Part shown: piece by piece, positions 17,456 to 17,456 of the stretch
How positions within the stretch are numbered: the first letter of the stretch is position 1
Layout of the letters: every line of letters starts with the position of its first letter
Source of the DNA: Burkholderiaceae bacterium
Lineage (GTDB): Bacteria; Pseudomonadota; Gammaproteobacteria; Burkholderiales; Burkholderiaceae_C
Assembly: GCA_023260315.1 (NCBI GenBank)
Contig: JALQVQ010000163.1
Coordinates: 1 to 17,456 of the forward strand
Length of the DNA: 17,456 bases
Reading direction: 5' to 3'
Notes under the pieces: model-generated
What the model was told of the DNA's origin: nothing
The model's database searches: none
What the model saw: only the letters and a program-made list of their open reading frames with translations
Position numbers and translations under genes: made by a program

Positions 17456-17456
17456 A

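Overview
The window looks like a chromosomal housekeeping segment from a betaproteobacterium, probably of the order Burkholderiales. That placement is inferred from protein character: a DUF3460 protein directly upstream of scpA, the long form of TrpRS, and the overall style of the other proteins. Composition is moderately GC-rich by eye. I found no insertion sequence, phage gene, CRISPR array, tRNA or rRNA. No stretch longer than about 170 bases lacks a gene.

Layout, left to right. Positions 1-3121 hold the de novo NAD pathway: the 3' part of nadC, then nadA on the + strand, and nadB on the - strand, whose stop codon interlocks with that of nadA. From 8069 leftward to 1532 the - strand is a tight run, metG, a SulP anion transporter, a DUF3460 small protein, scpA and nadB, with gaps of 7-42 bases. 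A 165-base divergent region (8070-8234) separates metG from a + strand pair: a large FtsX/YbbP-type ABC permease and a group II truncated hemoglobin. These converge on a - strand pair, radC then smr (12701-11301). Divergent from radC come fkpB and ispH, which overlap by one base, and then serS. serS converges with an orphan LuxR-type response regulator, and the window ends in a 5'-incomplete trpS on the - strand.

How the genes relate. NadB and NadA make quinolinate from aspartate and dihydroxyacetone phosphate, and NadC converts it to nicotinate mononucleotide, so the whole quinolinate route lies within about 3 kb. Three aminoacyl-tRNA synthetase genes (metG, serS, trpS) are interspersed with genes for chromosome segregation (scpA), isoprenoid synthesis (ispH), folding (fkpB) and DNA-related functions (radC, smr). 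I see no new multi-gene system here.

The oddest signal is at the right edge. The reading frame of trpS runs in frame into about 27 residues that look like an internal piece of GlmM (phosphoglucosamine mutase) instead of the expected TrpRS N-terminal part. This is either an assembly or library chimera or a real rearrangement. Lesser observations are an Asn where NadC proteins normally carry a substrate-site Lys, and two inverted repeats placed exactly across convergent stop codons.
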